From: Stramentimicrobium sp964433555
Lineage (GTDB): Bacteria; Atribacterota; Phoenicimicrobiia; Phoenicimicrobiales; Stramentimicrobiaceae
Assembly: GCA_964433555.1 (NCBI GenBank)
Contig: CAYSRG010000008.1
Coordinates: 1-64,000, forward strand
DNA length: 64,000 nucleotides
Reading direction: 5' to 3'
Part shown: positions 44,356-53,395 of the stretch, in pieces
Position numbering within the stretch: the stretch's first letter is position 1
Layout: the number at the start of each line of letters is the position of its first letter
Made by a program: the position numbers and the translations under genes
Notes under the pieces: model-generated
Told to the model about the DNA's origin: nothing
What the model saw: the letters and a program-made list of their open reading frames with translations, nothing else
The model's database searches: none

Positions 44356-45102
44356 ATGCAAATTAAAGACTGTGTGGCAATTGTTACCGGAGCAGGAAAG
44401 GGATTGGGTAAATCCATTGCAGAGAAGTTTTTTCAGGAAGGTGCCTTGCTGGCCTTATTTGATATCCAATATGATTTAATTGATCATCTGGCTCGGGAAT
44501 TAGATTCTTCCAAAGAAAAAGTTATCGCAATTAAAGCTGATGTGACTGATGAAAATATCATTAAAAAGGCCATGCAAATAGTTTATGAAAAGTTTGGCAG
44601 GATTGACATCCTGGTGAACAATGCTGGAATTTCTTTACATAGACCAATAAAAGAAATGTCATTAGAAGATTTTAATCTGGTAATCAAGGTAAATTTGAAT
44701 GGTACCTTTATCTGTAGCAAGAGTGTCATCCCTTATATGGAAAAACAAAAAAGAGGCAAGATTGTGAATATAGCTTCTTTAGGAGGGAGAACGGGGCGTC
44801 CGGGAGTAGGCGTAAACTATGCTGCTTCCAAAGCAGGTATTATTGGTTTAACCCAGACCTTAGCGCGAGAACTTGGTCCAAGTGGAATTTATGTAAATTC
44901 AATTTGTCCCGGTCCCATTTTAACCGAACAAACCAAACAGTATTCGGCAGAGGTTTTTGCCAGCTGGAATATAGGCCGAGCCATCCAACAGGATGGTTTA
45001 CCAGAGGATATTGCTAATGCCGCAGTATTCTTATCTTCTAATAAATCGGATTGGATTACCGGTATCTCGCTTGATGTAAATGGTGGAATATTAATAAAAT
45101 AA
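44356..45102 (+). CDS. SDR-family oxidoreductase (FabG-like)
   Basis: A 248-residue classical short-chain dehydrogenase. The cofactor motif TGAGKGLGKSIA is at residues 11-22, NNAGIS near 91, the catalytic Ser in NIASLGGRTG, and Y-x3-K in NYAASKAGIIGL. The tail WITGISLDVNGG is typical. SD GGAAGGGAG lies 8 nt before ATG. It is likely to oxidise a sugar- or polyol-type alcohol of the pathway. FabG function in fatty-acid synthesis is less likely since no fatty-acid genes are adjacent. Confidence 0.9.
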   Translation: MQIKDCVAIVTGAGKGLGKSIAEKFFQEGALLALFDIQYDLIDHLARELDSSKEKVIAIKADVTDENIIKKAMQIVYEKFGRIDILVNNAGISLHRPIKEMSLEDFNLVIKVNLNGTFICSKSVIPYMEKQKRGKIVNIASLGGRTGRPGVGVNYAASKAGIIGLTQTLARELGPSGIYVNSICPGPILTEQTKQYSAEVFASWNIGRAIQQDGLPEDIANAAVFLSSNKSDWITGISLDVNGGILIK

Positions 45103-45122
45103 TATTATATGGAGGAAACAAT

Positions 45123-45482
45123 ATGTCACAAGTGAAAGTTGTTCGTATTAAGGATGTAAAGGGAATAAGGAGGGATCCTCCAAGAACATCATGGATATTA
45201 GTATCTGAAAAAACTGTAGGAGCAAAAAATATTGCTATGGGTATTAACGAAACCTATCCCGATGGAATGGTTCCGGAACACAAGCATGACCTTGAAGAAG
45301 AAGTAATGTACTTTATGTCAGGGAATGGAAAATTTGTTACTGAAGATGAGGAAATTGATTTATACCCTGGAACTGTTATATATAATCCTCCTGGTAAATC
45401 ACATAAAATTTTAAACACCGGAGATGAGGTCTTGCGATTTGTCTGGATTTATTCTCCTCAGTTACCGAGTCATAAAAAATAG
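45123..45482 (+). CDS. Cupin-domain protein
   Basis: A 119-residue single-domain cupin. The first motif is PEHKHDLEEEVMYFMSGNG with H-x-H and Glu, and the second is PPGKSHKILNTG with the His ligand. It could be an isomerase, a dioxygenase-like sensor or a small-molecule binder in the pathway. It starts 21 nt after the SDR gene behind TGGAGG. Confidence 0.85.
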   Translation: MSQVKVVRIKDVKGIRRDPPRTSWILVSEKTVGAKNIAMGINETYPDGMVPEHKHDLEEEVMYFMSGNGKFVTEDEEIDLYPGTVIYNPPGKSHKILNTGDEVLRFVWIYSPQLPSHKK

Positions 45483-45572
45483 AATTAAAGATATAAATAT
45501 TAATATAAAATAAATAAAATATAATAAAATCTATATCAGTATGCTGAAATTAAAAGAAGGAGTAAAGAGAGA

Positions 45573-46538
45573 ATGAGTAAGTGGAGTTTACCTCCCAAGG
45601 GAGGCCATATGGAAAAACCGGATAAGATTTATTTTCAGACTATGACTAAAAAGGATGTAGAGGAAAGACTCAAAAAAAATGATATACTTCTTATCCCTTT
45701 GGGATCTACAGAAAATCATGGAGATGCCCAACCTTACGGTGAGGATACCTTTATTGTTACTCGTATGTGTGAACTAATTGCTCAGAAAACCGGGTGCACA
45801 GTAAGCGAGCCAGTCTGGTTTGCTTCTCATCCCTTTTCTCATTTAGGGCAGAAAGGAACTGTTCCTATTCCCGATGAGGTGAATGCTGCCTATATGAGAG
45901 CAATTATTACTGGTTTTTGGAATGCAGGTTTTCGGAAACAAATTATTATGAGCAGTCACGGTCAGGAATACATAATCCCTTCTGCTATTCAGGAATGGGG
46001 GAAGAGGTATCAAGTGCCAGCAGTCATTATCTTCCTGGACGTGCCCAAAATTATGGGAGTGGGCTTAATGGATAAAGCTCATGGTGGAGAATTTGAAACT
46101 GTATTCCGGCATGGAGATGAGGCAGAAAATTCCATCTGTCTGGCCTTATTCCCGGAATTCGTCCAGATGGAGAATGCCGTAGATACCAAAACCTGGGGAT
46201 TTTTACCGGAAGGACATATTGATAAGGGAGGAGATATTTATGGTTGTCCCATACCCGGTCAGAGTCATATTGGTGGTGGTGGAATTGAATGCGTCATATA
46301 TCCAGAAGGAGTTTTAGGGAAACCCTCACTGGCTAAAGCGGGGAAAGCCGTTAAAGCAATTGAAACATATCTGGATTATGTTGTTAAACTGCACGATGAT
46401 ATCCTGGAAAAGTTTCCATCGGGAGTTTTGCCAGAAGCAAAATATATGACCCAACGCGATAAAGAAGAGATAGATAAATTACTTAAAGGACCTTCTGACG
46501 GAGGGAAGCACATTTATACTATTGCCTGGCCCTGCTGA
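45573..46538 (+). CDS. Creatininase-family hydrolase, 3-dehydro-scyllo-inosose hydrolase (IolN)-like
   Basis: A 321-residue protein with a creatininase-family metal site: PLGSTENHGDAQPYGEDT (E-x-H and Asp), SSHGQE (His) and GGEFET (Glu). It is longer than the usual 240-260 residues, with extra C-terminal helices. Its SHLGQKGTVPIPDEVN and GGDIYGCPIPGQSHIGGGG features resemble the IolN-type ring hydrolase known from the Thermotoga inositol pathway. This identification is supported, but not proven, by the neighbouring zinc MDR and Gfo/Idh genes. Start ATG 45573, with GAAGGAG upstream. It lies 90 nt after the cupin gene. Confidence 0.72.
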   Translation: MSKWSLPPKGGHMEKPDKIYFQTMTKKDVEERLKKNDILLIPLGSTENHGDAQPYGEDTFIVTRMCELIAQKTGCTVSEPVWFASHPFSHLGQKGTVPIPDEVNAAYMRAIITGFWNAGFRKQIIMSSHGQEYIIPSAIQEWGKRYQVPAVIIFLDVPKIMGVGLMDKAHGGEFETVFRHGDEAENSICLALFPEFVQMENAVDTKTWGFLPEGHIDKGGDIYGCPIPGQSHIGGGGIECVIYPEGVLGKPSLAKAGKAVKAIETYLDYVVKLHDDILEKFPSGVLPEAKYMTQRDKEEIDKLLKGPSDGGKHIYTIAWPC

Positions 46539-46610
46539 TTTAAAATTATTCAATTTATCTTTTTAACTGGCTCATGTAATAATAACTCCAAAAGGTAATC
46601 AAGGACAGAA

Positions 46611-46633
46611 AGAGGAGGTGATTGATGTTATAA
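46611..46633 (+). promoter_or_regulatory. Leader SD with two-codon frame upstream of dctP
   Basis: AGAGGAGGTG (46611-46620) is followed 6 nt after its AGGAGG by ATG-TTA-TAA (46625-46633). The true SD AAGGAGG is at 46683-46689, before ATG 46698. Same plan as at 26568 and 37185. Confidence 0.6.
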
Positions 46634-46697
46634 TATATTAATAAATGGTTTGGGAAGTATTTCAATTTATGGTAAATAAATTAAGGAGGATAGTCAA

Positions 46698-47693
46698 ATG
46701 AAAAAACTGATAGTCTCAATATTCATTATTTTAATGATGATGATGGTTCTAATAGCCGCAGGAGAAGCAAAAAACTTTGTTTTGGATTATAACCAGCTGG
46801 AACCTGAAGAGCATCCGCAGGGAGTTACTTTAACAAAGTTTAAAGAAAAAATTGAAGAACTTTCCGGGGGAACAATTAAAATAAATGCCTATTACAGCGG
46901 CTCTCTGTTCACTCAGGAAGGGGAAGTGACTGCATTAATGGCTGGTGATCTGGATATGTCCACACTGGCATTCCAGGATATGGGTCCCTATCTACCAGCC
47001 GCCAGTATGTTTGCTGCCCCATACATTTTTACCAGCTATGAACATATGGAGAAAGTTTTCTCGTTAGATTCAGAAGTTGCCAAAGACTTTTACCAGATGG
47101 TATCTGATGCCTGCGGTTATACACCCTTGGCAGCCATGACGCAGGGACAACGATGCATCAATACGAAGTCGGAGAAACCGATCATGACGCCGGAGGACAT
47201 GAAGGGAATGATTCTGAGAATGCCCAATGCACCTGACTGGATTCATGCAGGTACTTCCCTTGGTGCCAGCGTTACACCGATTGCCTACTCTGAAGTTTAT
47301 ACAGCCTTGCAAACCGGCACGGTTGAGGCACAGGACAATCCATTACCCGGAACATATGCCATGAAGTTTTATGAAGTTACCAAGCAGATTGCACTTACTA
47401 AGCATATTATTGATGTAAAATTACTGGTCATCAATAATGATGTTTGGAACGAGATGTCTGAAGTACAGCAGCTGGCGATGCGCGAAGCAGCACATTATGC
47501 CTGTGAAGAAGGCAGCAAGACCACCTACGCACAGGAGGCAGAATTGTTAGGCTTCATGGAAGATTATGGGATGATTATTACCAATCCAGATATAGAAGCA
47601 TTCCAGAAATATTCTTATGAGTACTATGTAGAAAATGGCCTTACTGAGAGCTGGGATATGGATCTGTACAACCGTGTTCAAGCCATGAAGTAA
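46698..47693 (+). CDS. dctP: TRAP solute-binding protein DctP
   Basis: A 331-residue DctP-family binding protein with a type I signal peptide (residues 1-25, MVLIAAGEAK). Family marks are GGTIKINAYYSGSLFTQEGE, LDMSTLAFQDMG, the RMPNAPDWIHAGTSLGASV segment with the conserved carboxylate-binding Arg, and EVYTALQTGTVEAQDNPL. TRAP substrates are usually sugar acids, dicarboxylates or other organic acids. It has its own leader with a second SD and is followed by a long hairpin before dctQ. Confidence 0.93.
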   Translation: MKKLIVSIFIILMMMMVLIAAGEAKNFVLDYNQLEPEEHPQGVTLTKFKEKIEELSGGTIKINAYYSGSLFTQEGEVTALMAGDLDMSTLAFQDMGPYLPAASMFAAPYIFTSYEHMEKVFSLDSEVAKDFYQMVSDACGYTPLAAMTQGQRCINTKSEKPIMTPEDMKGMILRMPNAPDWIHAGTSLGASVTPIAYSEVYTALQTGTVEAQDNPLPGTYAMKFYEVTKQIALTKHIIDVKLLVINNDVWNEMSEVQQLAMREAAHYACEEGSKTTYAQEAELLGFMEDYGMIITNPDIEAFQKYSYEYYVENGLTESWDMDLYNRVQAMK

Positions 47694-47715
47694 CAATATA
47701 AAGATATTTTTTAAT

Positions 47716-47744
47716 AGGCAGGCGCTTCTCAGAAGCGCCTGTCT
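47716..47744 (+). other. Intercistronic stem-loop between dctP and dctQ
   Basis: A 14-bp stem (47716-47729 with 47731-47744, core GGCGCTTCT and AGAAGCGCC, one G-T pair) with a tiny loop, and no T-tract on the + strand. This type of hairpin lets a 3' exonuclease stop, so dctP mRNA is kept while the permease part is lost. Confidence 0.7.
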
Positions 47745-47781
47745 GAGATGATATCAGCATTTTTGATGAGAGGAATTAGCG

Positions 47782-48309
47782 ATGAGGGGACTAAAGAAAG
47801 CTGTTCGCTGGATTATAGATCTTTTTGAGGTGCATATACCTATCGCTGTATTTATTATGTTATTTATTGTTTTTTTGATTAATGTTCTTTTTCGGTATGT
47901 AATCAGGAATCCTCAAAACTGGACTTTTGAATTTTCCGTGAATTCATTTGTGATTGTAGGCCTTTTAGGCGCCTGTACAGCCTATCGAAAAGAAGACCAT
48001 GTGGTTTTTGATTTACTTTACAGCAGAATAAGCGAGAAAAGTAAGAATATTTTTCGAATTATTTCCTATGTTTTTATAATTATATTTTTCTCCCTGGCTA
48101 TTCCAGGGTCTATCAGATATCTGATTAAACTCCGGGCAGTTACCTCAATTATGAAGATACCTCTCAAGATTATTTTTTCATCATTTCCGATTCTCCTGAT
48201 TTCTACTGTCTTACGATCAGCATACCGCTTAGTACTGGATATTAAATCGTTTAAGAACAAGACTTATATCCAGCTGTACAACAATAACGAAGAGGAGAAG
48301 ATGATATGA
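47782..48309 (+). CDS. dctQ: TRAP small permease DctQ
   Basis: A 175-residue protein with four membrane segments (about 20-40, 55-75, 93-113, 130-150). DctQ marks are NWTFEFSVNSFVIVGLLGA and the charged loop YRKEDHVVFDLL. It associates with DctM at the membrane. The stop overlaps the dctM start by 4 nt (ATGA). Confidence 0.9.
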   Translation: MRGLKKAVRWIIDLFEVHIPIAVFIMLFIVFLINVLFRYVIRNPQNWTFEFSVNSFVIVGLLGACTAYRKEDHVVFDLLYSRISEKSKNIFRIISYVFIIIFFSLAIPGSIRYLIKLRAVTSIMKIPLKIIFSSFPILLISTVLRSAYRLVLDIKSFKNKTYIQLYNNNEEEKMI

Positions 48310-49589
48310 GCTGGTATCTTGTAATACCTTTTGGCTTTTTAATCATTGCCTTTATCATTCGTATGCCTATTGGTTTGGGTATGTTTGTGGGTTCAATTGC
48401 CTATTATTTAGCTAAGGGGATCAGCATTGGTTCATTTGTTAATACAGTGTGTTATGGATTAACAAATTCATACATTCTAATTGCCATCCCACTTTTTGTA
48501 TTTACTGCCAATGTAATGAATGCCAGTGAGGTTACTGATAAGATATTTGATTTTGCCAGATCGGTTATAGGGCGTAAACACGGTGCAACTGGTTATGTTA
48601 ATATACTGGCCTCTCTGATCTTTGCCGGGATGACTGGAAGTGCAGTAGCAGATGCATCCGGGCTGGGAACATTGGAAATTGCACAGATGAAAAAAGAAGG
48701 ATACGATATGCCTTTCTCCTGTGCCATAACAGCTGCTACTGCAGTTATCGGGCCTATCTTCCCACCCTCTATCCCATTTGTTATCTATGCTATGCTTTCT
48801 GGAGCCTCGGTAGGTAAGTTATTTATGGGCGGAATGATTCCGGCAATTATTCTCTGTATCGTTATGGGAATCTATGTGTATTTTATTTCTAAGAAGCGCA
48901 ATTATCCTATCGGAGCCAAGGTTACCTTTAGACATTTTTTAAGCAGCACAATACAGGCTGTACCCGCACTGATGACACCGGTTGTTCTTTTAATGGGAAT
49001 ATATACGGGCATTATGACTCCAACAGAGGCTGGGGCAGTTGCTGCTGCCTATACATTAGTTATTGCTTTTTTTATTTATCGAACTCTTGGTTTGAAAGAC
49101 CTTGTGAAGATATTAGTAAACACAATACGAACAACAGGAACTATTTTTTTAGTTATCGCGGGGGCATTCGGATTTTCCTTTATTGTTACAGCCGAGCAGG
49201 TTTCAAGGACAGTAGTGCAAGTAATGAGCAGTTTCGTAAGTAGTCCTCTTGTTTTTTTATTTTCAGTGAATATCTTATTCCTTATCCTTGGCGCTCTGGT
49301 AGATGTGAATGTTTCCGAACTCGTATTTATCCCGATTATCTTGCCACTGGTGAAGCACTTTAACATCGATCTGGTTCATTTTGGTGTAATGATTTGTCTG
49401 AACATGATGATTGGTCTCTTAACTCCCCCATTTGGGATGTTATTGTTCATAACAGCTGGTATTGGTAAGGTATCTATGAGGGATCTAATACGAGAAACAA
49501 TGCCGCTTATAGCAGTATTACTTGTGGCACTGGCAATTATTACCTATATTCCAAAAACAGTATTACTCCTGACAAATTTGGTAAGATAG
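48306..49589 (+). CDS. dctM: TRAP large permease DctM
   Basis: A 427-residue DctM protein with about twelve membrane segments. Marks are RMPIGLGMFVGSIAYY, IAIPLFVFTANVMN, TGSAVADASGLGTLEI, the GPIFPPSIPFVIYA helix with conserved prolines, MTPTEAGAVAAAY and LLTPPFGMLLF. This is the Na+- or H+-coupled transporting subunit. It overlaps dctQ. The next gene begins after 171 nt. Confidence 0.93.
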   Translation: MSWYLVIPFGFLIIAFIIRMPIGLGMFVGSIAYYLAKGISIGSFVNTVCYGLTNSYILIAIPLFVFTANVMNASEVTDKIFDFARSVIGRKHGATGYVNILASLIFAGMTGSAVADASGLGTLEIAQMKKEGYDMPFSCAITAATAVIGPIFPPSIPFVIYAMLSGASVGKLFMGGMIPAIILCIVMGIYVYFISKKRNYPIGAKVTFRHFLSSTIQAVPALMTPVVLLMGIYTGIMTPTEAGAVAAAYTLVIAFFIYRTLGLKDLVKILVNTIRTTGTIFLVIAGAFGFSFIVTAEQVSRTVVQVMSSFVSSPLVFLFSVNILFLILGALVDVNVSELVFIPIILPLVKHFNIDLVHFGVMICLNMMIGLLTPPFGMLLFITAGIGKVSMRDLIRETMPLIAVLLVALAIITYIPKTVLLLTNLVR

Positions 49590-49760
49590 CATAAGAATAC
49601 TTTCTAAGACTTATTAAATAAGGTCGCAAGATATTTTTTACTAAGGTCATTCTAGGTGATAATTAAGTGTATAATCGCTTTTAACTATTCTTAAATTAGC
49701 CTTTTTTATAATTTAAAGTATAACAGTTTTAAGAATACGAAAAGTTGAGGTGATATTTAG

Positions 49761-50939
49761 ATGCGGTTAAGAGAAGATAAGGATTTAGACGAATTATTAT
49801 CTTTTATTGAAGAATACATTGATCTTGAACATCAGCAAGAAGTAGAGATATTGCACGTGAAAGTTAACAAATTTAAACCAGTTCCTTTTTTACCTCTTTC
49901 CATATTACCTGAAGGAGGAGATTTTTTTCACTATGATGAAGCAAGCAATCTATATCCCTACCAGGAAGCTTTTCATAATCCGGCAAAGATGATGTATAAC
50001 GAACTGAAAAAAACAGTCTTTGCTGGTAGCATCTATGGCAGTGTTCAGATGAAGGATTATTTTCCTCTGCAGATTAGAAGCAATTACGGAATAGGCATTC
50101 TTGCTTCCCTGTTTGGTATGGAAACCAGGATTTTGAATGATATGTTACCCTTTGTCATACCTATTCAGGATAAAGATGAACTGAAAATAATCATTAAGTG
50201 TGGTATACCTGATTTTAAAACCGGTTTGGGACAAAGAGTCTATGATACCCACCAGTTTTATCATGAAAAATTAAAACAGTATCCTAAATGTGCCAGGGGA
50301 ATCAAAATTACCCATCCTGATATGCAGGGACCTTTTGATATTGCCCATCAGATCATAGGGTCAGATATATTTCTCATGTTATATGATCAAAGGGATTTAA
50401 TTCATGAATTATTGGAATTAATTACCCAAACCTATATTCAGTTCCGAAAATTTATGGAAGACCATTATCACTTGAATGATAAAGCAGATCAAGAGATGAT
50501 TTATATTCATGGAGATATCTGTTATGGTAAGGTGGTTATCAAAGATGATACTCCCCAGGTTTCTTTGTCTCCACAGATGTACGAAGAATTCAGTTGGCGT
50601 TATAACAAAAGAATTTTTGATGCGCTTAAAGGCACCTATCACTGCTGCGGTAGAATCAATGACCATATCTATCACCTGTTGAATCAGAATATGAATGTCA
50701 AAGGAATAAATTATGGTAATCCGGAAAAGCATAATATTAGGGATATCTATCAAAAAAATAAAGAGGAAAAAAGAGCCATTTACACCTGGGGATGGAATCA
50801 GGATTGGTCTTATCTTGAAAAAATTTTAAAAGATGAGGAAATAAATACTGGAATAACACTGGCTTGTAAAGTAAAAGACATTGAAGAGGGAAAACGCATT
50901 CTCGGAAAGTATTTAGACCTATTTCATCAAAGAATTTAA
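49761..50939 (+). CDS. Uroporphyrinogen decarboxylase-family (URO-D-like) protein
   Basis: A 392-residue URO-D-like TIM-barrel protein. Features are FLPLSILPEGGDFF, KITHPDMQGPFDIAHQIIGSD (family pattern H-x2-Q-G-P), a MIYIHGDICYG segment, GTYHCCGRINDH with two Cys and one His (possible zinc), and a C-terminal ITLACKVKDIEEG. No heme genes are nearby, and the N-terminus lacks the uroporphyrinogen-binding PvWxMRQAG motif, so this is a paralogue. Relatives act as cobalamin or corrinoid methyltransferases or are uncharacterised. SD GAGGTGAT. It sits between the TRAP genes and the dehydrogenases, so a role in the island 2 pathway is likely. Confidence 0.8.
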   Translation: MRLREDKDLDELLSFIEEYIDLEHQQEVEILHVKVNKFKPVPFLPLSILPEGGDFFHYDEASNLYPYQEAFHNPAKMMYNELKKTVFAGSIYGSVQMKDYFPLQIRSNYGIGILASLFGMETRILNDMLPFVIPIQDKDELKIIIKCGIPDFKTGLGQRVYDTHQFYHEKLKQYPKCARGIKITHPDMQGPFDIAHQIIGSDIFLMLYDQRDLIHELLELITQTYIQFRKFMEDHYHLNDKADQEMIYIHGDICYGKVVIKDDTPQVSLSPQMYEEFSWRYNKRIFDALKGTYHCCGRINDHIYHLLNQNMNVKGINYGNPEKHNIRDIYQKNKEEKRAIYTWGWNQDWSYLEKILKDEEINTGITLACKVKDIEEGKRILGKYLDLFHQRI

Positions 50940-51017
50940 TAATTATCCGACAATATAGCTAGAAATAGATTAATTTGAATAATTTAAAATAACCCCCTAT
51001 AGAAGGAGATAAACTAT

Positions 51018-52049
51018 ATGAAAGCATTAGTGAAATACAGCGCAGAAGTTGATGCTTACGAGGTAAGAGATGTAGAAAAGCCCAAAATTAGTAGCAATGA
51101 TGTCTTGGTTCAGATGAAGGCGACGGCTATTTGTGGTACTGATCTTTCGCTTCTGGAGAATAAGTATAAGGGAAAGAAACCTGTTCCTATACCAATAATT
51201 CCAGGGCATGAAGGAGTAGGAATTATCATCGAGACTGGTAAGGGAGTAAAGAATTTTCAAGCAGGTGATAGGGTAGCCTTTGAAGCTCTCCAGGGTTGTG
51301 GCCAATGTCCGGATTGTAAATTAGGAAATAAAAACATGTGTCAGTATTGGGAGCATTTAGGTCTTACCTGTAATGGTACCTTTGCTGAATACATTCTAGT
51401 TCCCAGTGAATTAGTCCATAAACTACCTGATAATATATCCTTTAAGAATGCCTCCTGTCTGGAACCCATGGGATTAACAGTAAGATCGTTAGCTAATGTT
51501 AAGCCTGTGCTGGGTGATACAGCTGCTATTGTAGGACCTGGGAAAATAGGGCTTTTCCATTTACAGGCTTTAAAAGCATCTGGAGTCACAGAGATATATG
51601 TGATCGGATTGGATAGAGATAAAAAAAGATTTGAAATTGCCGAAAGATTAGGAGCAAACTTTATTATCAATGCAGATAAGGAAGACCCTTTGAAAAAGGT
51701 AATGGATTTAACCGGAGGAAGAGGAGCAGATATAGTTATTGAAACTGCTCATTCTCCCCAATGTTTTTCTCTAGCTATAGAATTAGCTGCTCCTAAAGCC
51801 CGAATTTCAACTTTCGGTCTTTACCTGGAAGCAACTATTGCTCCTATTCAGGTAATCCGAAAAGGATTAACTATTTGTGGGGACGTGGCACTTTTAACCA
51901 AACATTTTATTAGAGCAATTCGCTGGGTAGAAATAGGCAAGGTGTTGGCTGAGCCGGTTATTACTCGAAGTTTTCCTTTAGAAGAGGCAGAAGAAGCAAT
52001 TAGAGTCTTTAAAAAAGGTACTGAAGGTGCGGTTATCTTAGAAAATTAG
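51018..52049 (+). CDS. Zinc-dependent medium-chain alcohol/polyol dehydrogenase
   Basis: A 343-residue MDR protein. Catalytic zinc ligands are in AICGTDL and GHEGVG; the structural zinc loop is GCGQCPDCKLGNKNMC with four Cys. The NAD motif AIVGPGKIGLFHLQALK lies near residue 170. Sequence resembles sorbitol, threonine and keto-inositol dehydrogenases. In Thermotoga a dehydrogenase of this type (IolM) works next to IolN and IolG, and a similar trio is seen here. It is separated from the Gfo/Idh gene by 11 nt. Confidence 0.9.
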   Translation: MKALVKYSAEVDAYEVRDVEKPKISSNDVLVQMKATAICGTDLSLLENKYKGKKPVPIPIIPGHEGVGIIIETGKGVKNFQAGDRVAFEALQGCGQCPDCKLGNKNMCQYWEHLGLTCNGTFAEYILVPSELVHKLPDNISFKNASCLEPMGLTVRSLANVKPVLGDTAAIVGPGKIGLFHLQALKASGVTEIYVIGLDRDKKRFEIAERLGANFIINADKEDPLKKVMDLTGGRGADIVIETAHSPQCFSLAIELAAPKARISTFGLYLEATIAPIQVIRKGLTICGDVALLTKHFIRAIRWVEIGKVLAEPVITRSFPLEEAEEAIRVFKKGTEGAVILEN

Positions 52050-52060
52050 AGGAGGGCTTT

Positions 52061-53146
52061 ATGTCTATACCAAGATTAGCAGTGCTGGGGCTTTCTCATG
52101 GATTTAAGTTCGTACATAGATTGATGAATTGTAATTTTGCTAAACTCGTTGCAGTGGCTGATTTAAATGTGGAGAAAGCCTTAAAATCATATAGTGTAGA
52201 CCAATCAGAAGTAAATGAGAAGTCTAAATTATTAAATTCAGATATTAAAATATTTAAAGAATATAAAGATCTGTTAAAGGAGATGGGAAAGGAATTAGAT
52301 GGGATAATTGCTGCTTTACCTAATGACTTACATGTAGAGGTTACGCGGGAAGCAGCTAAATATGGGATTCCTTTGCTGTTGGAAAAGCCTATAGCCAGTA
52401 CTCTCCCGGAAGGAGAGGAGATAACGGGAATGGTAGAGGATTCTCAAATTAAATTTATGGTTGCTCATCATAGAAGATTTTCTAAAATTATCCAGCGAAC
52501 CAGAGAGGCAGTGCAACAAGGAGAATTAGGAGAGATTGTTGGTGCTAATGTGCTCTGGGTAGCGAAAAAACCTGACCATTATTTTGAAAGTTCCTGGCGA
52601 ATAGATAGAAAATATGGTGGTCCGCTGTTAATCAATACCATTCATGATATAGATGACCTTCGATACATCATTGGAGATATTGAGGAAATTCAAGCCTATA
52701 TCACCAATAAGTACCGGAGCAATGAGGTTGAAGATACGGGTGTGATAAATATCAAATTTAAAAATGGTGCCCTGGCAAATGTGTTTTTAACAGATGCCTG
52801 TCCCTCTCCCTGGTTTTACGAAGCCTGTACTCAAGAATATTCCTTCTTCTATCCGAGTAGTTATGATTGTTATTTATTCTTTGGCAAAAAGGCTAGCCTT
52901 GCCTTTCCCTCTCTGACCTTATTCTCCTACCAAAAAGAATTTGGAGAAGGATGGCATAGGCCATTAAAAAAACAGACCCTTTTGGTTGAACGTTTTGATG
53001 TTCTGGAGGAAGAATTAAAGCATTTCTGTGAGTTGATAGCAGGGAAAACAAAAGTAAAAATATCTGCCTCTGATGCCCTGGAGACGCTCAGGGCAATAGA
53101 TGCTATTAAAAGGTCTTCAGAAAGTAGAAAAAGTGTTAGATTATAA
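52061..53146 (+). CDS. Gfo/Idh/MocA-family oxidoreductase
   Basis: A 361-residue NAD(P)-dependent sugar/polyol oxidoreductase. The N-terminal Rossmann motif is VLGLSHGFKFV, a loose form of G-x-G-x2-G. The family motif LLEKPIAST (E-K-P) is near residue 104, and NTIHDIDDLRYIIGD (H-D-x-D) lies at about 195. HHRRFSKI is the catalytic-region His. It may be the inositol or sugar dehydrogenase of the island. It is the last gene of the compact block. Confidence 0.88.
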   Translation: MSIPRLAVLGLSHGFKFVHRLMNCNFAKLVAVADLNVEKALKSYSVDQSEVNEKSKLLNSDIKIFKEYKDLLKEMGKELDGIIAALPNDLHVEVTREAAKYGIPLLLEKPIASTLPEGEEITGMVEDSQIKFMVAHHRRFSKIIQRTREAVQQGELGEIVGANVLWVAKKPDHYFESSWRIDRKYGGPLLINTIHDIDDLRYIIGDIEEIQAYITNKYRSNEVEDTGVINIKFKNGALANVFLTDACPSPWFYEACTQEYSFFYPSSYDCYLFFGKKASLAFPSLTLFSYQKEFGEGWHRPLKKQTLLVERFDVLEEELKHFCELIAGKTKVKISASDALETLRAIDAIKRSSESRKSVRL

Positions 53147-53395
53147 TATTGACCAGTGGTTAATTCATACCAAATTGGAGTAAAATATCCTATTTAATTT
53201 TTTACTATCTCAAAAACCTCTTTTTACCACTTGTAATATTGCCCATTATTAATTGTATTCGGACATGGATTTTTTACCCTAAATGTTGTAATATAAAGAA
53301 CACTATAGATAAATATTCATTTAACTGAATTTCTATTTGGATTAAAATGAAAAATATGAAGATAACAAAGGTAAGCAAGAGAGGGGAATAAATAA

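Noticed and set aside
47716..47744. Intrinsic terminator after dctP
   Set aside because: The stem is strong but no T-tract follows on the + strand, and dctQ and dctM are needed from the same operon. It is listed as an intercistronic stem-loop instead.
53147..53395. T-box leader before glnS
   Set aside because: No T-box consensus (AGGGTGGNACCGCG) or terminator/antiterminator pair is present.
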